A DNA stretch of 64,000 bases, from positions 186,001-250,000 of the forward strand of contig JAJSPD010000053.1 of NCBI GenBank assembly GCA_021307315.1. Direction: 5' to 3'. Of the stretch, positions 1 through 11,759 are shown piece by piece. The position numbers and the translations under genes were made by a program. Source of the stretch: Bisporella sp. PMI_857. Its lineage: Eukaryota > Ascomycota > Leotiomycetes > Helotiales > Helotiaceae. How positions within the stretch are numbered: the first letter of the stretch is position 1; each line of letters starts with the position of its first letter. The notes beneath the pieces were generated by a model, which was not told where the DNA came from, did not search any database, and was given only the letters and a program-made list of their open reading frames with translations.

Positions 1-480
1 GCTTTACGTTTTTGTGTCTGGCGATCTGCCGTATGAGAGTAACAGGCTCCTTGTGACCTTGCGCCTTTCTGTCAGCTTCGTCACTGTCGTCGCCGCTGTC
101 GTAATATTCATCGGGGCGTTCAAAAATTTGGTATTTATCCAGGCCGTCTATGAGCAAAAACACTCGCACGGAGTCCGGCATGCCCGCCAAGCAGAGCATG
201 AGAGCTTTGCTCAGCTCTATCCAACTCCAGCTCACGGCCTGAGGTACAGGTATTTGAATTTGGTCTAGGATGGCGGGGCTGCTGAAAGCACTGCAAGACT
301 ACCCGCTTCCCAAAAGTATTCACGGCTTCGGAGGTGCGACGTTTAATAACAGCGGCGCCATCGTGAGCGGACCCATAACAAACGTTGGTGCGGGACCTTA
401 GGATAACCTTGAAGACTTTTACAAAGGCCGCCTGAAAGTAGCGCTCACTAAAGCAGATAATAACCCGTATTTTCAAAGCT
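1..480 (-). pseudogene. NACHT-type P-loop ATPase fragment (degenerate, runs off window start)
   Basis: Read on the minus strand, a frame from about 300 to 1 contains a fungal STAND-ATPase Walker-B region: SWSWIELSKALMLCLAG, then VRVFLLIDGLDKYQIF and an acidic DEYYDSGDDSDEAD stretch. In fungal NACHT proteins related to the DUF7791 group, the FLLIDGLDE(Y/F) motif is the Mg-coordinating strand. The preceding segment falls in another frame (RVVLQCFQQ), so at least one frameshift is present, and no Walker A is readable. Only a fragment remains, and its C-terminal part may lie outside the window. Family assignment rests on the Walker-B motif alone. Confidence 0.55.
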
Positions 481-712
481 GGCATGTTAACGGTATTTGA
501 GAACGTATTAACGCTGTTATCGAGCATAGGCTGCCAGCACTGTTCTCACACTTTTTTACTAAGCAAGACAAGTCTATCATACACGCGGATTTCAGTAAGT
601 ATTTTTTTTCTACTCTTGGCTTCGAGCCTAGCGTCAGTTGCAGCGCCTGGCGGGCCAGCTGGTTCCACACGTGATGGGAACCCTGTATAATATCTGAGCC
701 CTCCTCTCTCAC

Positions 713-3250
713 CCTCTCTTTTTCTCTCCTTAGTTTAGCATTCTCGTTTATAGGCAGAATCTACAGGTGTTAGGATTTAAGATCCAGGTAGCTAAGGGTC
801 CTAATACATGTACCCCAGGGGGTAAGTTAATGATCTCTTTGCCTGCATTTCGAAAGGTGGATAAGGTTATTCATCTGGAGGGAAGAAATTATGGTTGCGG
901 GACTTTGCAATTGGTGGGGTTCATGTGATTCTTATCCGATACTGACCGAACAAACCCCAGTGCAGTTCGCTGCCACCGACACTCCAGCAAATTAGATATT
1001 TGCACATCCTATGGGTCCCTAAATGGTCGCAGAATTTTCGAGCCGGGTTGAGTAGGAGATCTCTCATGAGGACAGGCGCCATCATCAATTTCGACGCCCT
1101 ATGACAGATAGGCAGTCATATTCTGGTGCGCTTGATCCCCTGATGACTTTGTTGGTGTATGTATCCCCTGTCTGCGGATTTCATCTCCGCGGGAAAAGTG
1201 ACTAACCACGAGCCAAAGCTTTGCTCAACTCTCGCGTTCACGTCGATTGCGCCGAGCCTGTCGCGAGAATATCACGACATTATGCGATAGAGCTCTACGC
1301 CGGAGGAACGTCGCGGCGGTTTGGCAGCAGAATCATGCTGCACATGCCTACGAGACTGGGAGATTGAGGAGGTAGTGAGACGACGGTGTCAATAGACGTT
1401 CGATCATCCAGAGGACATCGATGGTGAGGCAGCCGCCAGTCTCGACAGATGACTGGGCTAAATAGAGGCTGCAGCGGATGACGATACAACGTGGGCTAGG
1501 CAGTTATTTAAGAACAGGATCCAGCATTCCCGCTACATGTGTTCGAACCCGCTATTGCAAGTCCGTCGGAACATGGTGCCTCTGCATCAGCAGAACAGGC
1601 ACTCAGCATTCTTGACTATACGTTTCTGATTCGACGCAGCTATTGCGAGCTGTGACGAATGGCCTTCGGGGGACAATACATCTGCGGTTGAAACGTGGTG
1701 CCTTTACATCCAAGCAAGATGGTTTCAATTGACAGCATTACATTAGGCGTCACCGAGTTGCAATAGCAGGCGAAGGAGAAGGTTCTTCTACAAAAGGGCT
1801 TTTGTAAATGACAAGGAGGAAGAATCACCACACTTTTAGGAGCGTAAAGCCGAAGCGGCATCAGTGGACAAACTAAAACATACGTACCGCCATTGTCGAC
1901 GCATTGCATCGAGGATCGGATGAACATCAAAGAAGACAGCTTTCATTTGTGCAGCAAGACACCTAGGAGACATAGCACCCGAGCCCTATATTGACCTGTC
2001 TGGCTAAGGAATGAATTCAATTCCCGTAAACTACTCGTCAAAAGGGAGCGGCCTTCCATGATTGGAACCCGTCGTTGGCGATGGCGTTCGTTGATATGAA
2101 GGATTTGAGACAGCCACCGTTGGCAATCGTTGGGTCCGATATAGAGTTTAAGAACGAGAGCTGCCATCACTGGCAGCAGCCTGCTTAGGAGTCAGTATCT
2201 GAATTGCATGCCCCGCTGGCTCCTGTAATCACAAACCTCTCTCTCCCTCCTCTCTCTCCTCTTCCTTCTTGATGTCGTCCCTCTTCTTCTGGGACGACCT
2301 GCCTGCGTCCATCATACGGCTCATGTCGCTGCTTTTAGTGTCTGCGATACTATCATTGACAGCTTCGCGTGCCTTGCATTCTTCCTCGGTCTCGGGCGTC
2401 TTTGATCTCAGTTGGTCGGTAGATAGATTCGGTGCACGACTAGAGGAGGTTGAATGGGGTTCTCGGTGAAGCAATGGGTGAGGGTGCGGGATATGGACGT
2501 GGACAATTCACGATGCTGCTGCTTAGGAGCATCTTTCTAGGTGGTGGTCATTGCTATTTAAGTGCATCATATATTGCAGATTAACAAAGGATCTCGCCTT
2601 ACTCTGTTATGTACATGAAATACGGCAATGCGTTCGCCCTGCTCCGCTGTGTATTTGGCTTTCTCCCTACATTTTCACTTCGAACACGTCACCGCCGCCC
2701 AAGACGTAGGCAAGTCCTCTGCAGCGGCCCGACACTCGACCAGCTCGCATCAACCAGCGTCCAACCCGATTTGTGCAAGGCTTCCCTTATCTTTCCCCCA
2801 CCTGTTCTGCAGAATTCATGTGGGGCAGCCTTAGCGTGATATCCAACCCCATATTGCGTCAATGTGGCATAAACCCTGCATGCCACCGCACCAAAACCGG
2901 CGTTCAATCTCTACCATTAATGACTCATGCATGGAACGACTCACCGATGTGATTTGTCTGATTCCAAGCCTTCGACCCAGTACTACGGTAATGAAGCTTG
3001 AGGCTATAATATCCACGTGATAATGTTGCGAGGAAATGCTGCCATTTGACTAATTGGATGAGATACGAAGAGTGCATACCGAAGGGGTTAGTTAGTGGAA
3101 CAGCACATCGCGAGATGGTATTTTAGATGCAGAACCCCATGTAACGAGCACCTCGCAGATGCGTGTAAGCAGCATACCCCAACCTTGGAGGGGCTGTATG
3201 TTGCTCTTCTATTCAAATAATTGATCGTAATAAAGCGGCTACACTAACCT
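713..3250. other. No gene recognised; TE debris
   Basis: No coding pattern could be supported over these 2.5 kb. A short LTR-like head (TGTTAGGATTTAAGATCC) at about 769 matches the repeat heads near 36,145 and 56,084 and, inverted, near 34,797. Minus-strand 2229-2474 encodes a highly charged peptide rich in E, K, R and S. It has no recognisable domain and may be chance. Confidence 0.4.
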
Positions 3251-3255
3251 TAACT

Positions 3256-3885
3256 TGGCGTGTACATGACCTGATCGAACCAATCTCGCTTCTTATCCCT
3301 CTTCAGCCTGTACTTGGCTAAGGCAACCATCTTCTTCCAGGATCCCCAGGAACATTTCTGAAAACTTTTCGTACCTGGTAACAACGCCATTATCGTCTTT
3401 GAACCAATAGTTTGGCGAATCGAGTAAAAGCCAGTGCGGTGGAGAGCAGAAAAGCTGGCAGGGCCCAGCATATGACCATTCCCAATCAATAACACCGACG
3501 ATCTTCAAATCCCGCTCGTTATTGACAATCATATTTGCTGGGCCAAAATCATCACAGATAAGCTTAAATGCCCCCTTGTCATACTTGGCTAAAACATGTC
3601 GTGGGGTAAGGGACTTGAAGGTTTCCCAGTAGATGAGCTTCTTTCATGCATCTGTCTCGTCGTCGACCGCGCTTGGTTGCTGATAGAGCTGCTGTAGGTC
3701 CCCTCGGCTACGTAAGCAAAATAGTCGGCAGTGGGCGAGAATGTTGTGGCTTTGGGCCTAGAATATATAAAACGGCAGAGAGTAGTATTAACGAGAGGAG
3801 GTAGTGCTCGGATCATGAAACGTACAGTAATTATCGACTCCACCGAGAACCAGGGCCTCATGTGCCCTCCACGTGAAGGGCCGTG
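3256..3885 (-). pseudogene. Aminoglycoside-phosphotransferase (APH)-like protein, truncated and frameshifted
   Basis: Minus-strand frames read, in order, PKATTFSPTADYFAYVAE, KKLIYWETFKSLTPRHVLA, KGAFKLICDDFGPANMIV, then VIDWEWSYAGP followed by LFCSPPHWLLLDSPNYW. CDDFGPANMIV and IDWEWSYAGP correspond to the catalytic loop (D..P.N) and the IDWE metal-binding motif of the fungal APH/choline-kinase-like superfamily. Frame changes near 3660 and near 3330 break the reading frame. The N-terminal half is missing because a solo LTR (family A) begins at 3894. Substrates of these fungal proteins are generally unknown. It appears to be a dead gene. Confidence 0.7.
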
Positions 3886-3893
3886 AGTCTATC

Positions 3894-4102
3894 TGTTGAA
3901 TAGGCTAGGTCTAAGGATCATACCTAGTCTAGTGTAGGCACCGGTAGGCACCTGTAGGCAACGGTAGGCAACAGTAGGTATCAGTGTGATGACATGTGAG
4001 TATCGTATCTCTATAAGTAGAGGGATTATCTCCTGTAGTTTAGGTTCTACAACCTTCAGCAATTGATACTTGTTTGCCCTATACTCTCTGAAGGCCACGT
4101 CA
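3894..4102 (+). repeat. Solo LTR family A, 3' truncated
   Basis: Begins TGTTGAATAGGCTAGGTC and matches, almost base for base, the family-A LTR at 13,677-13,905. It is also related to the copies at 38,389 and (inverted) 50,061-52,332. The internal run of GGTAGGCA(C/A) units and the segment ending CTCTGAAGGCCACGT are present, but the terminal CTATTT...CA is missing. It interrupts the APH-like pseudogene. Confidence 0.75.
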
Positions 4103-4103
4103 A

Positions 4104-4412
4104 TTACAACACAGTTATAATACAGTACAATACAATACAGTTTTTCAACAATCTATTTGCTATTACGAATCGACGTACGTTTTCGGATTTTGAATCAAAT
4201 AAGTAGTTGTGTTGTAAACAAGGGGGTTTCCGGCGCGGAAAATTTGATGAAAATTCAGAGGAAAGTGCTGCCAAATTTTGAAAATCGTCGATTACAACAC
4301 AACTACAATACAATGCAATATAAAACAGTATTTAAATAAATTGTTTGCTATTACAAATCGATTTATGTTATTAAATATTTAATTAAATAAGTAGTTGTTG
4401 TGTAATAAAGTG
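4104..4412. repeat. Two adjacent MITE-like repeats
   Basis: Two related AT-rich blocks (about 4104-4222 and 4280-4410) each open with TTACAACACA(A)CTA-like sequence. Each closes with the inverse (GTAGTTGTGTTGTAA, GTAGTTGTTGTGTAA). Both contain TTTGCTATTACRAATCGA in the middle. Short terminal inverted repeats, a length of about 120-130 bp and no coding potential fit miniature inverted-repeat elements. The spacer holds an imperfect 60 bp stretch that is not shared. Confidence 0.5.
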
Positions 4413-6088
4413 ATTTTGATCGATTTCGCGCAAATACAACTTGAATTAGTCAGCCTATTTTTGTATTAGTCAGCCGATTCTGGGAACTTTTGCTGCAAGT
4501 TTATATTTTTAATTGCTAATAACTTAATAACTACTAATACAATAAATATAAAAAGTATCACATTATATTAAGATTTATTTAGTTATTATTTTTGCTTTTA
4601 TAAATAAATTAATTGCTATTATATTTAATAGAGATCTACAGCTTTAAAGTTAAGCAAAATTTTGTTAGCAAAATTGAATGGTTAGCTTTTTTTTAGGGCA
4701 AAATTTTCGCGAAAATCTCTCAGACCCTCGGAGAGGAATCACCCTCCGAGCTCTCTTATTGGCTCAGGAGTTTACGGCCCACATGTGGGGCATATTACCT
4801 CGCTGAGGGTCTGATTTATGAGATAATCGGTAAGAGCCCTGATGCTGGGCATGTATGGGCACGTGGGGAGCCGCCAGGGGTACGGAGGGTATAAGTAGGG
4901 GACTCGGGGACGTAGTAGAGAGGGTAGAGATTAGTCTTGTATCAGAATTGCAGTTGACTTGTGCCACGCTACTCCAGCACCTTACACTGAGAATAAACTG
5001 TCGGATAGTGGTCAGAGTTAACTACTAGACGATCCCGGATAGAAGCTTCCTATTGATAGTAAGTAAGACTATTTCCTTTGTTTAGGGGATCTATCTTTTC
5101 CGTCAGCTCCGTTTTTCTAGAGCGAAGAAGGGTAGAAGTCTGATCAGCGTTAAGAGTTCTTTGTAACTGTCCCTAAAAGTTGTGTGTTGAATGGCTGGTT
5201 CCGTGTGAAGAACTATCCTTTGGTAGTTGTCGCAAGCTTGAAGCTCTGGAACGTTGCGTTTTATCTGAGTAGTGCAACAAATCTACAGCGGGTCGGCGTT
5301 TGTTCTGATTTTGGACTAATTGGGAAGTTAGCCGAGTTAGCTCTGCAATTAAATTTTGCAAAGCAAGGAACTCCGCACGATTGTTCTGCTGTATGCGTTC
5401 CGCGTCGCTTGCTCTTGTTTCCAATGATTGAATAATGCCGCGCATTTCATTAAGATTGCCGTAGTTGCGAAGATCTCGCGCACGTTGAGTTGTACGGGAT
5501 CTAGATGAAAAGGGCATTTAAGTAGAGGTTGACTTTCCTGTAAGAGTCTGACTGTCCTGCGCTCCGTCGGCTGGAACGTAGTTCTGTGGTTGTGACATTA
5601 TGGCCTATGTCGGTGGGGATTCGGTGGTGAGTATGAAGTGTATAGAAGAACAAGTTTCCGGTTAGCCTGTTGCTGCCTGTTTTCTGTCCGCAATTTCCTT
5701 TGCGCAAAGGGGGTTCTTGAAGGATCTCTGATATCCTTCTTGACGTTTCCACGACGATTTTTACTGGCTGCACGCGCTGAACCAAACCCAGGTTTACCAG
5801 CTGTCCGAGAGATTTCTGGAATCTCGGCTATTTGAGGATATCTAATAGAATAAGACTTTGCACCGAATCAGGTCCGGTATGGTAGAATAAACTCGATAAT
5901 GGGATATTATAAAAAAGCCGCCCTCGGCTGACTTGATGTTTTTGTATAATGTAACGACGCAAGGAATCACGGCTAGAATAGAGGCATATGGGAGTGCGTA
6001 CAATAGGCTTATAGTGATTGCCTTATAGGTCTACTTACGAAGGATACAAAAACATGAGGAACAACTGTAAAGAGTTGGAACAGGCCCT
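4413..6088. other. Retroelement debris, no intact gene
   Basis: 4840-4975 matches segments at about 38,995-39,065 and 47,330-47,395, for example GGGTATAAGTAGGGGACTCG and GTGCCAC(G/A)CTACTCCAGC. It is therefore a dispersed LTR-like repeat with a TATA-like box. Minus-strand 5173-5517 encodes a polar 114-residue segment (MPFSSRSRTTQRARD, ASDAERIQQNNRAEFLALQN) that could be the coiled-coil start of a gag protein. No capsid or zinc-knuckle motif is visible. 5900-6270 shows nothing recognisable. Confidence 0.4.
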
Positions 6089-6270
6089 TTATATAGGCGA
6101 CTCTGACTCTCCTCCGTATCGGCTCTGAAACCCCTCATACCCGTTCATCAGCTTCCTGATCCCGTGCCATGACCTCCGTGTCGCACCTTGGGCATACCAG
6201 TTGTTACACGCGCAGCGAAAGCAGACGGAAAGGGTCGAAGCCGAAACGGAGGCGAAACGGCGGGCAGACA

Positions 6271-6291
6271 TAGTAGTAGTAGTAGTAGTAG
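6271..6291. repeat. (TAG)7 microsatellite
   Basis: Seven perfect TAG units, just downstream of the NLR gene and 47 bp from the LTR inserted at that gene's 3' end. Confidence 0.9.
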
Positions 6292-6337
6292 TGCCTAAAT
6301 TAGTAGAAGCTCGGACGATATTCGCGTGCTATGTTAT

Positions 6338-6519
6338 TGTCGGAATACCTACCACGTAGCAAAAGGCGTAGTAGCTGTGACTACGCTCTTGCTGGTGTGG
6401 TTATGATATTCGTTGATTCTCCTAAGCTACGGCCTATTGCCAGGTAGTTATATAGATAGTAGAAGACCCACAATCCTCGCGATATGGAACGCGTGAAACT
6501 ATGTACATGCATTCCAACA
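6338..6519 (+). mobile_element. Solo LTR / TRIM family C with TSD GTTAT
   Basis: A 182 bp element with ends TGTCGGAATAC and GCATTCCAACA (TG...CA, imperfect inverted ends), flanked by GTTAT at 6333-6337 and 6520-6524. Near-identical full copies lie at 17,221-17,402 and, inverted, at 24,884-25,064. Truncated copies start at 18,203 and 55,978. The 5 bp duplication and TG/CA ends fit LTR-integrase products. The element carries a TATATA stretch but no coding region. It overlaps the last codons of the NLR gene. Confidence 0.85.
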
Positions 6520-9500
6520 GTTATAACACGAGTCAGCATAGCTCTTGAGGTCAAATTGCCGGGATTTATTAAAGCCTTTCTTGAGTAGCAGCTTCACCAC
6601 CACCTCCTGCCCCTTCTTTTCAGCCCGCGACAGCGGCGTCCGACTTTCTTTGTTTGTAGAATGCGAGTTTACGCCGTCTTTAGCGAGCAGCAGCTCGACT
6701 ACTTTTTTGTGCCCTTGCTTCTCAGCCCACAACAACGGTGTCCGACCTTCTTTGTCCTTGGAGTGCGGGTTTACGCCGTTTTCAGCGAGCAGTAGCTCGA
6801 CTACTCCCTTGTACCCGCTCTCCGCCGCCCACGATAGCGGGGTCTGTCCGTATTTGGTGTCTTTAAAGTCAGGGTCAACGCTGTTTACCGCAAGCAGCAG
6901 CTTCACCACCTTTTTTTGGCCTTTTACTGCGGCCCACAACAGCGGTGTCCGTCCATCATTGTCTTTGGAATCTGGCTCAGCCCCCTTTTCGAGTAGAAGC
7001 TTAACCACTGTCCCGGTCCCATTTATTACAGCATAGAACAGCGGCGTCCGTCCGCTTTCGTCTTCAGTATTCGGGTCAGCTCTGTTCTCGAGTAGAAGCT
7101 TAACCACTGCCCAGGCCCCACTCATTACAGCATAGAACAGCGGCGTCCGTCCACCTATGTCTTCAATGTTCGGGTCAGCGCCGTTCTCGAGTAAAAGCTT
7201 AATAACTGTCCTGTTCCTACACTTTGTAGCATAAAACAGCGGCGTCCGTTTGTCTACGTCTTTAGTGTTCGGGCCAGCACCGTTCTCGAGTAAAAGCTTA
7301 ACAAATGTTTCGTTTTCCTTTTCTACAGCATACAACAGCGGCGTCCATCCGTTTATGTCTTTAGTATTCGGGTCAGCACCGTTCTCGAGCAGTAGCTTAA
7401 CAACCGCCTTGTGCTCATTCAAAAATGCCCACCACAGTGGCGTCCGGTTATTATGATACAACCCAGTAATCTTGGAGTCTGGGTTGGCTCCCTTCTCTAG
7501 CAGAAATTTAACTACCTCCTTGTGCCCTCTCCCTGCTGCAACTAACAATGGGGTCCAATCCCTATATATAACGTCCTCTAGATAGTCGTCGAACCAACTG
7601 GCCCTGTAATCCGGATCGGCACCATTCTCTAGCAGCAGCTCGACAACCACCAGATGCCCCTTCTGTGCTGCCCACCACAGCGGCGTTGGCCCATTGTACT
7701 TCACGCCCTCCACGTCCTCCACAGCGGCTTTTGAGTTCGGATCGACTCGACCTGTCGCCAGCAGCAACTTGACTATCGCCTCGTGCCCGTTATTTGCAGC
7801 ACATGACAGCGGCGTCCGACCATTGTTGTCTTTAGAGTCCGGGTGGACACTATCTTTTGCGAGCAGTAGCTCGACTATTTCTTTGTATCCGTTCCATGCA
7901 GCCCGCGACAGCGGTGTCCGACCCGTTTTGTCCTTGGAGTGCGGGTCTACACCGTCCTTTGCGAGAAGTAGCTCGACTATTTCTTTATGCCCGTTATTTG
8001 CAGCACATGATAGCGGCGTCCGACCATTGTTGTCTTTAGAGTCCGGGTGGACGCTATCTTTTGCGAGCAGTAGCTCGACTATTTCTCCGTGTCCGTTCCA
8101 TGCAGCCCATAACAACGGTGTCCGACCTTCTTCGTCCTTGGAGTGCGGGTCTACACTGTCCTTTGCGAGCAGTAGCTCGACTACCCCCTTGTACCCGCCC
8201 AACGCAGCCCACGACAGCGGCGTCTGACCCCTGTCGTCTTTAGAGTCCGGGTGGACGCTGTCTTTTGCGAGCAGTAGCTCGACTATTTCTTTATATCCGT
8301 TCCATGCAGCCCGCGACAGCGGTGTTTTATTATAGTTGTCCCTAGAGTCCGGAACCACAACATCCTCTGCGAGCAGTAGCTCGACTATTTCTTTGTGCCC
8401 GTTATTTGCAGCACTTGATAGCGGCGTCCAACCATTGTTGTCCTTAGCGTCCACATCGATGCCTTTCCCGAGTAGTAATTGCTCCACAGTAAGTGTGTGG
8501 CCCAAGTAAGCTGCCAAATTTAGGCTGCTACAAAGTCCAGGCAAACCACAATGAATATTATACCATAGTTGGCAACGCTTCGAACTTACATCACAAAGGG
8601 CTAGTGCTGATTTTGCAATTCTTGATTTGTGGTCTTTTATCTTTGCCTTTTGAAAATGCGATGTCCAAAACTGTGCGGAATAGTCCAAAAAAATATGCCC
8701 GCTGTTCGTAGACTGAAAACCATGCTCAAATTCCGAGAAAAGTAGGTATAAAACGCATATCTCTGCGAGGACCAGGTTTGACTCCCTAGGCTCTAGTGAG
8801 TTCTTCCATATCCTCGGAATTGCGCACGTGGCGGCGTTATTCGTGACAAGAAACTCTTTGGCTGTTTGATGAATCAAGTAGATCCTTGAATCAATCACAC
8901 TCACAAAGAGACCACAGAGGTTTCTGACTGTGATACGAAACCGATCCTCGGGTTCGAGATCGAGATTTTCTTGTGATTTACTGCTTTCGTCAATAGCTAG
9001 TGCTACATTCATCTCTCGTACGGAAAGTGGCCTAGTAGCTGAAACAATAATGTGAAGAAGCTTCCTTGCCAGTTCTCGGTCCGTGCTTCTTTCTAGGATT
9101 GCCTCATAGGCTTTGTCAAGCGTATCAGGTATTGTCCCAACAATTCCCTGCAGCTTTTTTTTGGTAATAGCCAAACGTTGCTCGATTACTTCGAAAGTGA
9201 GTTTCACCCATAGGTAAGTCCGATGAGTGATATTCAAAAAGTCCCTCTCCAAAGATGATCGTTCCGAATCGTCAAGCATTAATTTCGTCCCGATCTTCTG
9301 GATCTTGGCCCTAATAACAACATTAATTTCACGTTTGATCGACTCCGATTCCTCTTCGCCTGCCAGCCGGATAGTGGGGAAATTGCTAGTCAGCTCCCGA
9401 AATCCGCGTTCGATATCAAAGTAAGGGCGGCTGGTAACTAGGAATTTCAATGTGGCATTATCTACTCTATTACTAGTATCGTTGCGGTAGAAATGGTTCA

Positions 9501-11272
9501 GAGTGTCGATAAGCTTGAACCGTCCTAATTCTTCACATTCGTCAAGGGCATCTAAGACGCATATAACCTCGCCAGCTTCGGGGTCAACCGTTGCCTTGGT
9601 AAGAATACTCCACAGCTTGTCGAACAATTTAGGAAGCTTGCGACCGTCACACCTAAAATCGGTTATAGCATACTTGACTAGTGCATTTTTTTGCGAGAAG
9701 AGCTGATGCAACAATGCGCTCAAAGCTTTTGTAGTGCTTTTCTGCTCTTCGTTGTCGTCTTTAAAAAAGAAGTAACACGTGGTGCGCGACTTTATACTGC
9801 GCAGTTCTTTGTCAACAAGGGACTTCGATAGGACTGATTTGCCACAACCTGGATCTGCGGAAACCCAAAGGAGGCTCGATGCTTTACTTTCTTGCCAGTG
9901 GCGAAATTTTGGATGTTGCAGGAACCACTGACAGGTTCCGTCTACTCGATCTGGATTTCGGTCCTTATGTTTTTCATATTCTGACGTACGGAGCGTCTGA
10001 CAGCACTTACGTTCCTCGTCTGTTTGCCGCCAACCTTCCTGAGTATCTATTAGATCTTTAACTTCAATCGCGGAGCTGTTAGCTGCAGAACTAAAGCAAA
10101 ATATAACCATGAAGTTTTCATTCGAACTAGATAAAAACACGTTGCGAAAAGTAAAAAGTGCTATAAGTCAGTGCAGCCTCAGAAGCTTTGCATATGGCAC
10201 TGCCTGCTAGGAAACATGGCGTTGCAGCCAAAAGTCACCTATCTTCTATTACATGTCCATGAACTTATATTCGTCTCAGAAAATATTATAACTAACCATT
10301 TAGTGGAGTTTTCAACTCTTCTACAACTCTTTCCGCCATAGTAAGAAGGACTTCTCGAGCATACGAAGCAGCTGTTGCTGCCGCATATCCCTGCCAGTCT
10401 TTGTTTTTATGCGAGTCCGAATAATCGCAAATTCCCCGGATAACAAGACATGGAAAGACATCCATCAATCCAGCCGCTTCCGTTTCAAAGCAGAGTGCAT
10501 TACCAAAGTTGGTACTAAGCTGGTCTCTTATCTCTCCAGCCTTCATGACCAAGTCCCCTGACAGAATAGTGCTATAATGTACCCGAATCTCGTCCGGGGG
10601 GTCACGCTTCTGCCGTTCTACTTCGTAGCGTCGACCGTGCGAGCTACATTGTGTTCCATCTTCATGAGAGTAGTTGGCCAGGAAAAGTCGGTCAGGGAGA
10701 AGAGGATGCCTGTATAGATCCTTTATCCTTCGATATTTCGCAAAGCGTTTTAAATGAGCTGTTAAAAAATCCTCTTCCCCTTCTTTTAACGTTTGGTACT
10801 TGTTGTCTACTTTGTTGACGACTTTAAGCAGGAGCGCTGGGGGTTTGTTAAGCGTTCGGGTGACTTCGATCCTATCTGGGAGTTGTTTTCCAAGATCATA
10901 TTGCACAACAGCAGGACCTACTTCCGGTGCGCCGACCACAACATCTCCGAGTCGAACATCATGCTTCGGATAAGGCACACCTCCCCCGATCCCAACTAGC
11001 AAACCCACTCTAATATTCCTGAAGGTCAAGCGTATCCGGCTCACTACATCGGCGATAGCCACTTTCCCTTGCGCACCCCTTGGCGGCCCTGCAATAGCAA
11101 CATTGTGGTTACCAATCTTCCCCAGTATGTACTCGTTGTCGTCCTCAAAATGCAGAAGAATCGGCTCATGCCCCTCGTCCAACATCACGGTTATCGCGTT
11201 CATTTCTAGCGGTTTGATGTAAATGATCCCTACAGTATAGGCATCGGCCTTGAGCTTAATCTTTGCAGCCAT
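6499..11272 (-). CDS. PNP_UDP-NACHT-ankyrin NLR-like receptor, two exons
   Basis: Exon 1 is 11,272-10,297 and exon 2 is 10,082-6,499. A 214 nt intron (donor GTTAGT, acceptor TGCAG) joins them in frame, giving 1519 residues. Residues 1-325 are a purine/uridine phosphorylase-like sensor (GLLVGIGGGVPYP, GDVVVGAPEVG, FETEAAGLMDVFPCLVIRGI). Around residue 400 the Walker A ADPGCGKSVLSKS starts the NACHT module, and Walker B is VICVLDALDECEE. The C-terminal half has 19 ankyrin repeats (core RTPLSWAAxxGHKEIVELLL). Fungal NLRs of this layout act in the cytoplasm in non-self recognition and regulated cell death, with repeats as ligand binder and NACHT as the oligomerising switch. That role is inferred from the family. 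Repeats 2-8 are nearly identical. The last six residues (CWNACT) and stop come from the LTR at 6338-6519. Without a transcript, the alternative is two separate genes. Confidence 0.88.
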
Positions 11273-11516
11273 CGTGGGGGGTGGCGCCTCTCTGAGCTAG
11301 GAGATAGGTGATCTCCGGGATTCCAGGGTTACCTGGCGCAAGTCGTGTTAGCTTTGGGCACGAATCAAGATTTATTACAAGTGAGAACAGAACACCCATT
11401 TTGGAAGGAGAGGAATGTAATAACCATTCAGTAGTTCGTTTTGGGTACGGCTGAAAAGATCCTTGGCATGACACTAAGAACGTGGCACGTTAGCATGGCC
11501 ATAAGAGCTGAATCGC
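11273..11516. promoter_or_regulatory. Upstream region of the NLR gene
   Basis: 244 bp between the NLR start codon and the LTR-I copy. It includes a G-rich GGTGG run directly upstream of the ATG on the coding strand. No defined regulatory motif is recognised. The LTR at 11,517 limits the native promoter or contributes to it. Confidence 0.3.
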
Positions 11517-11702
11517 TGTCAGGAATCGGCTTACGTGAGTATGCCAAGGAGCTAGAGCATCTCACGCACACACGGATTACAGCCGTAATTGTAGAAAAAT
11601 ATCATCACCACATAACGCTCTTACAAGCCCTGTATTCCATCGCCGTGATACCCTCACAGATCCTCTAATTGATTCCCTGCTTAATAGACCCTGTTTCTGA
11701 CA
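11517..11702 (+). mobile_element. Solo LTR family I (186 bp), TSD ATCGC/ATTGC
   Basis: Starts TGTCAGGAATCGGCTTACGT and ends CCCTGTTTCTGACA, so the two ends form the short inverted repeat TGTCAG/CTGACA. The flanks are ATCGC (11,512-11,516) and ATTGC (11,703-11,707), a 5 bp duplication with one C-to-T change. The same element, interrupted by a pogo transposon, lies at 50,066-52,117. Confidence 0.75.
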
Positions 11703-11759
11703 ATTGCGCTACTATCACGATTATCACGTGACCAGCTCGTGTGTGTTCCCTAATGGGGA

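Noticed and set aside
6545..8243. Several plus-strand open frames of 60-177 codons
   Set aside because: They lie antisense to the ankyrin repeats of the NLR gene. Their Ser/Thr-rich periodic sequence is the mirror of the repeat codons.
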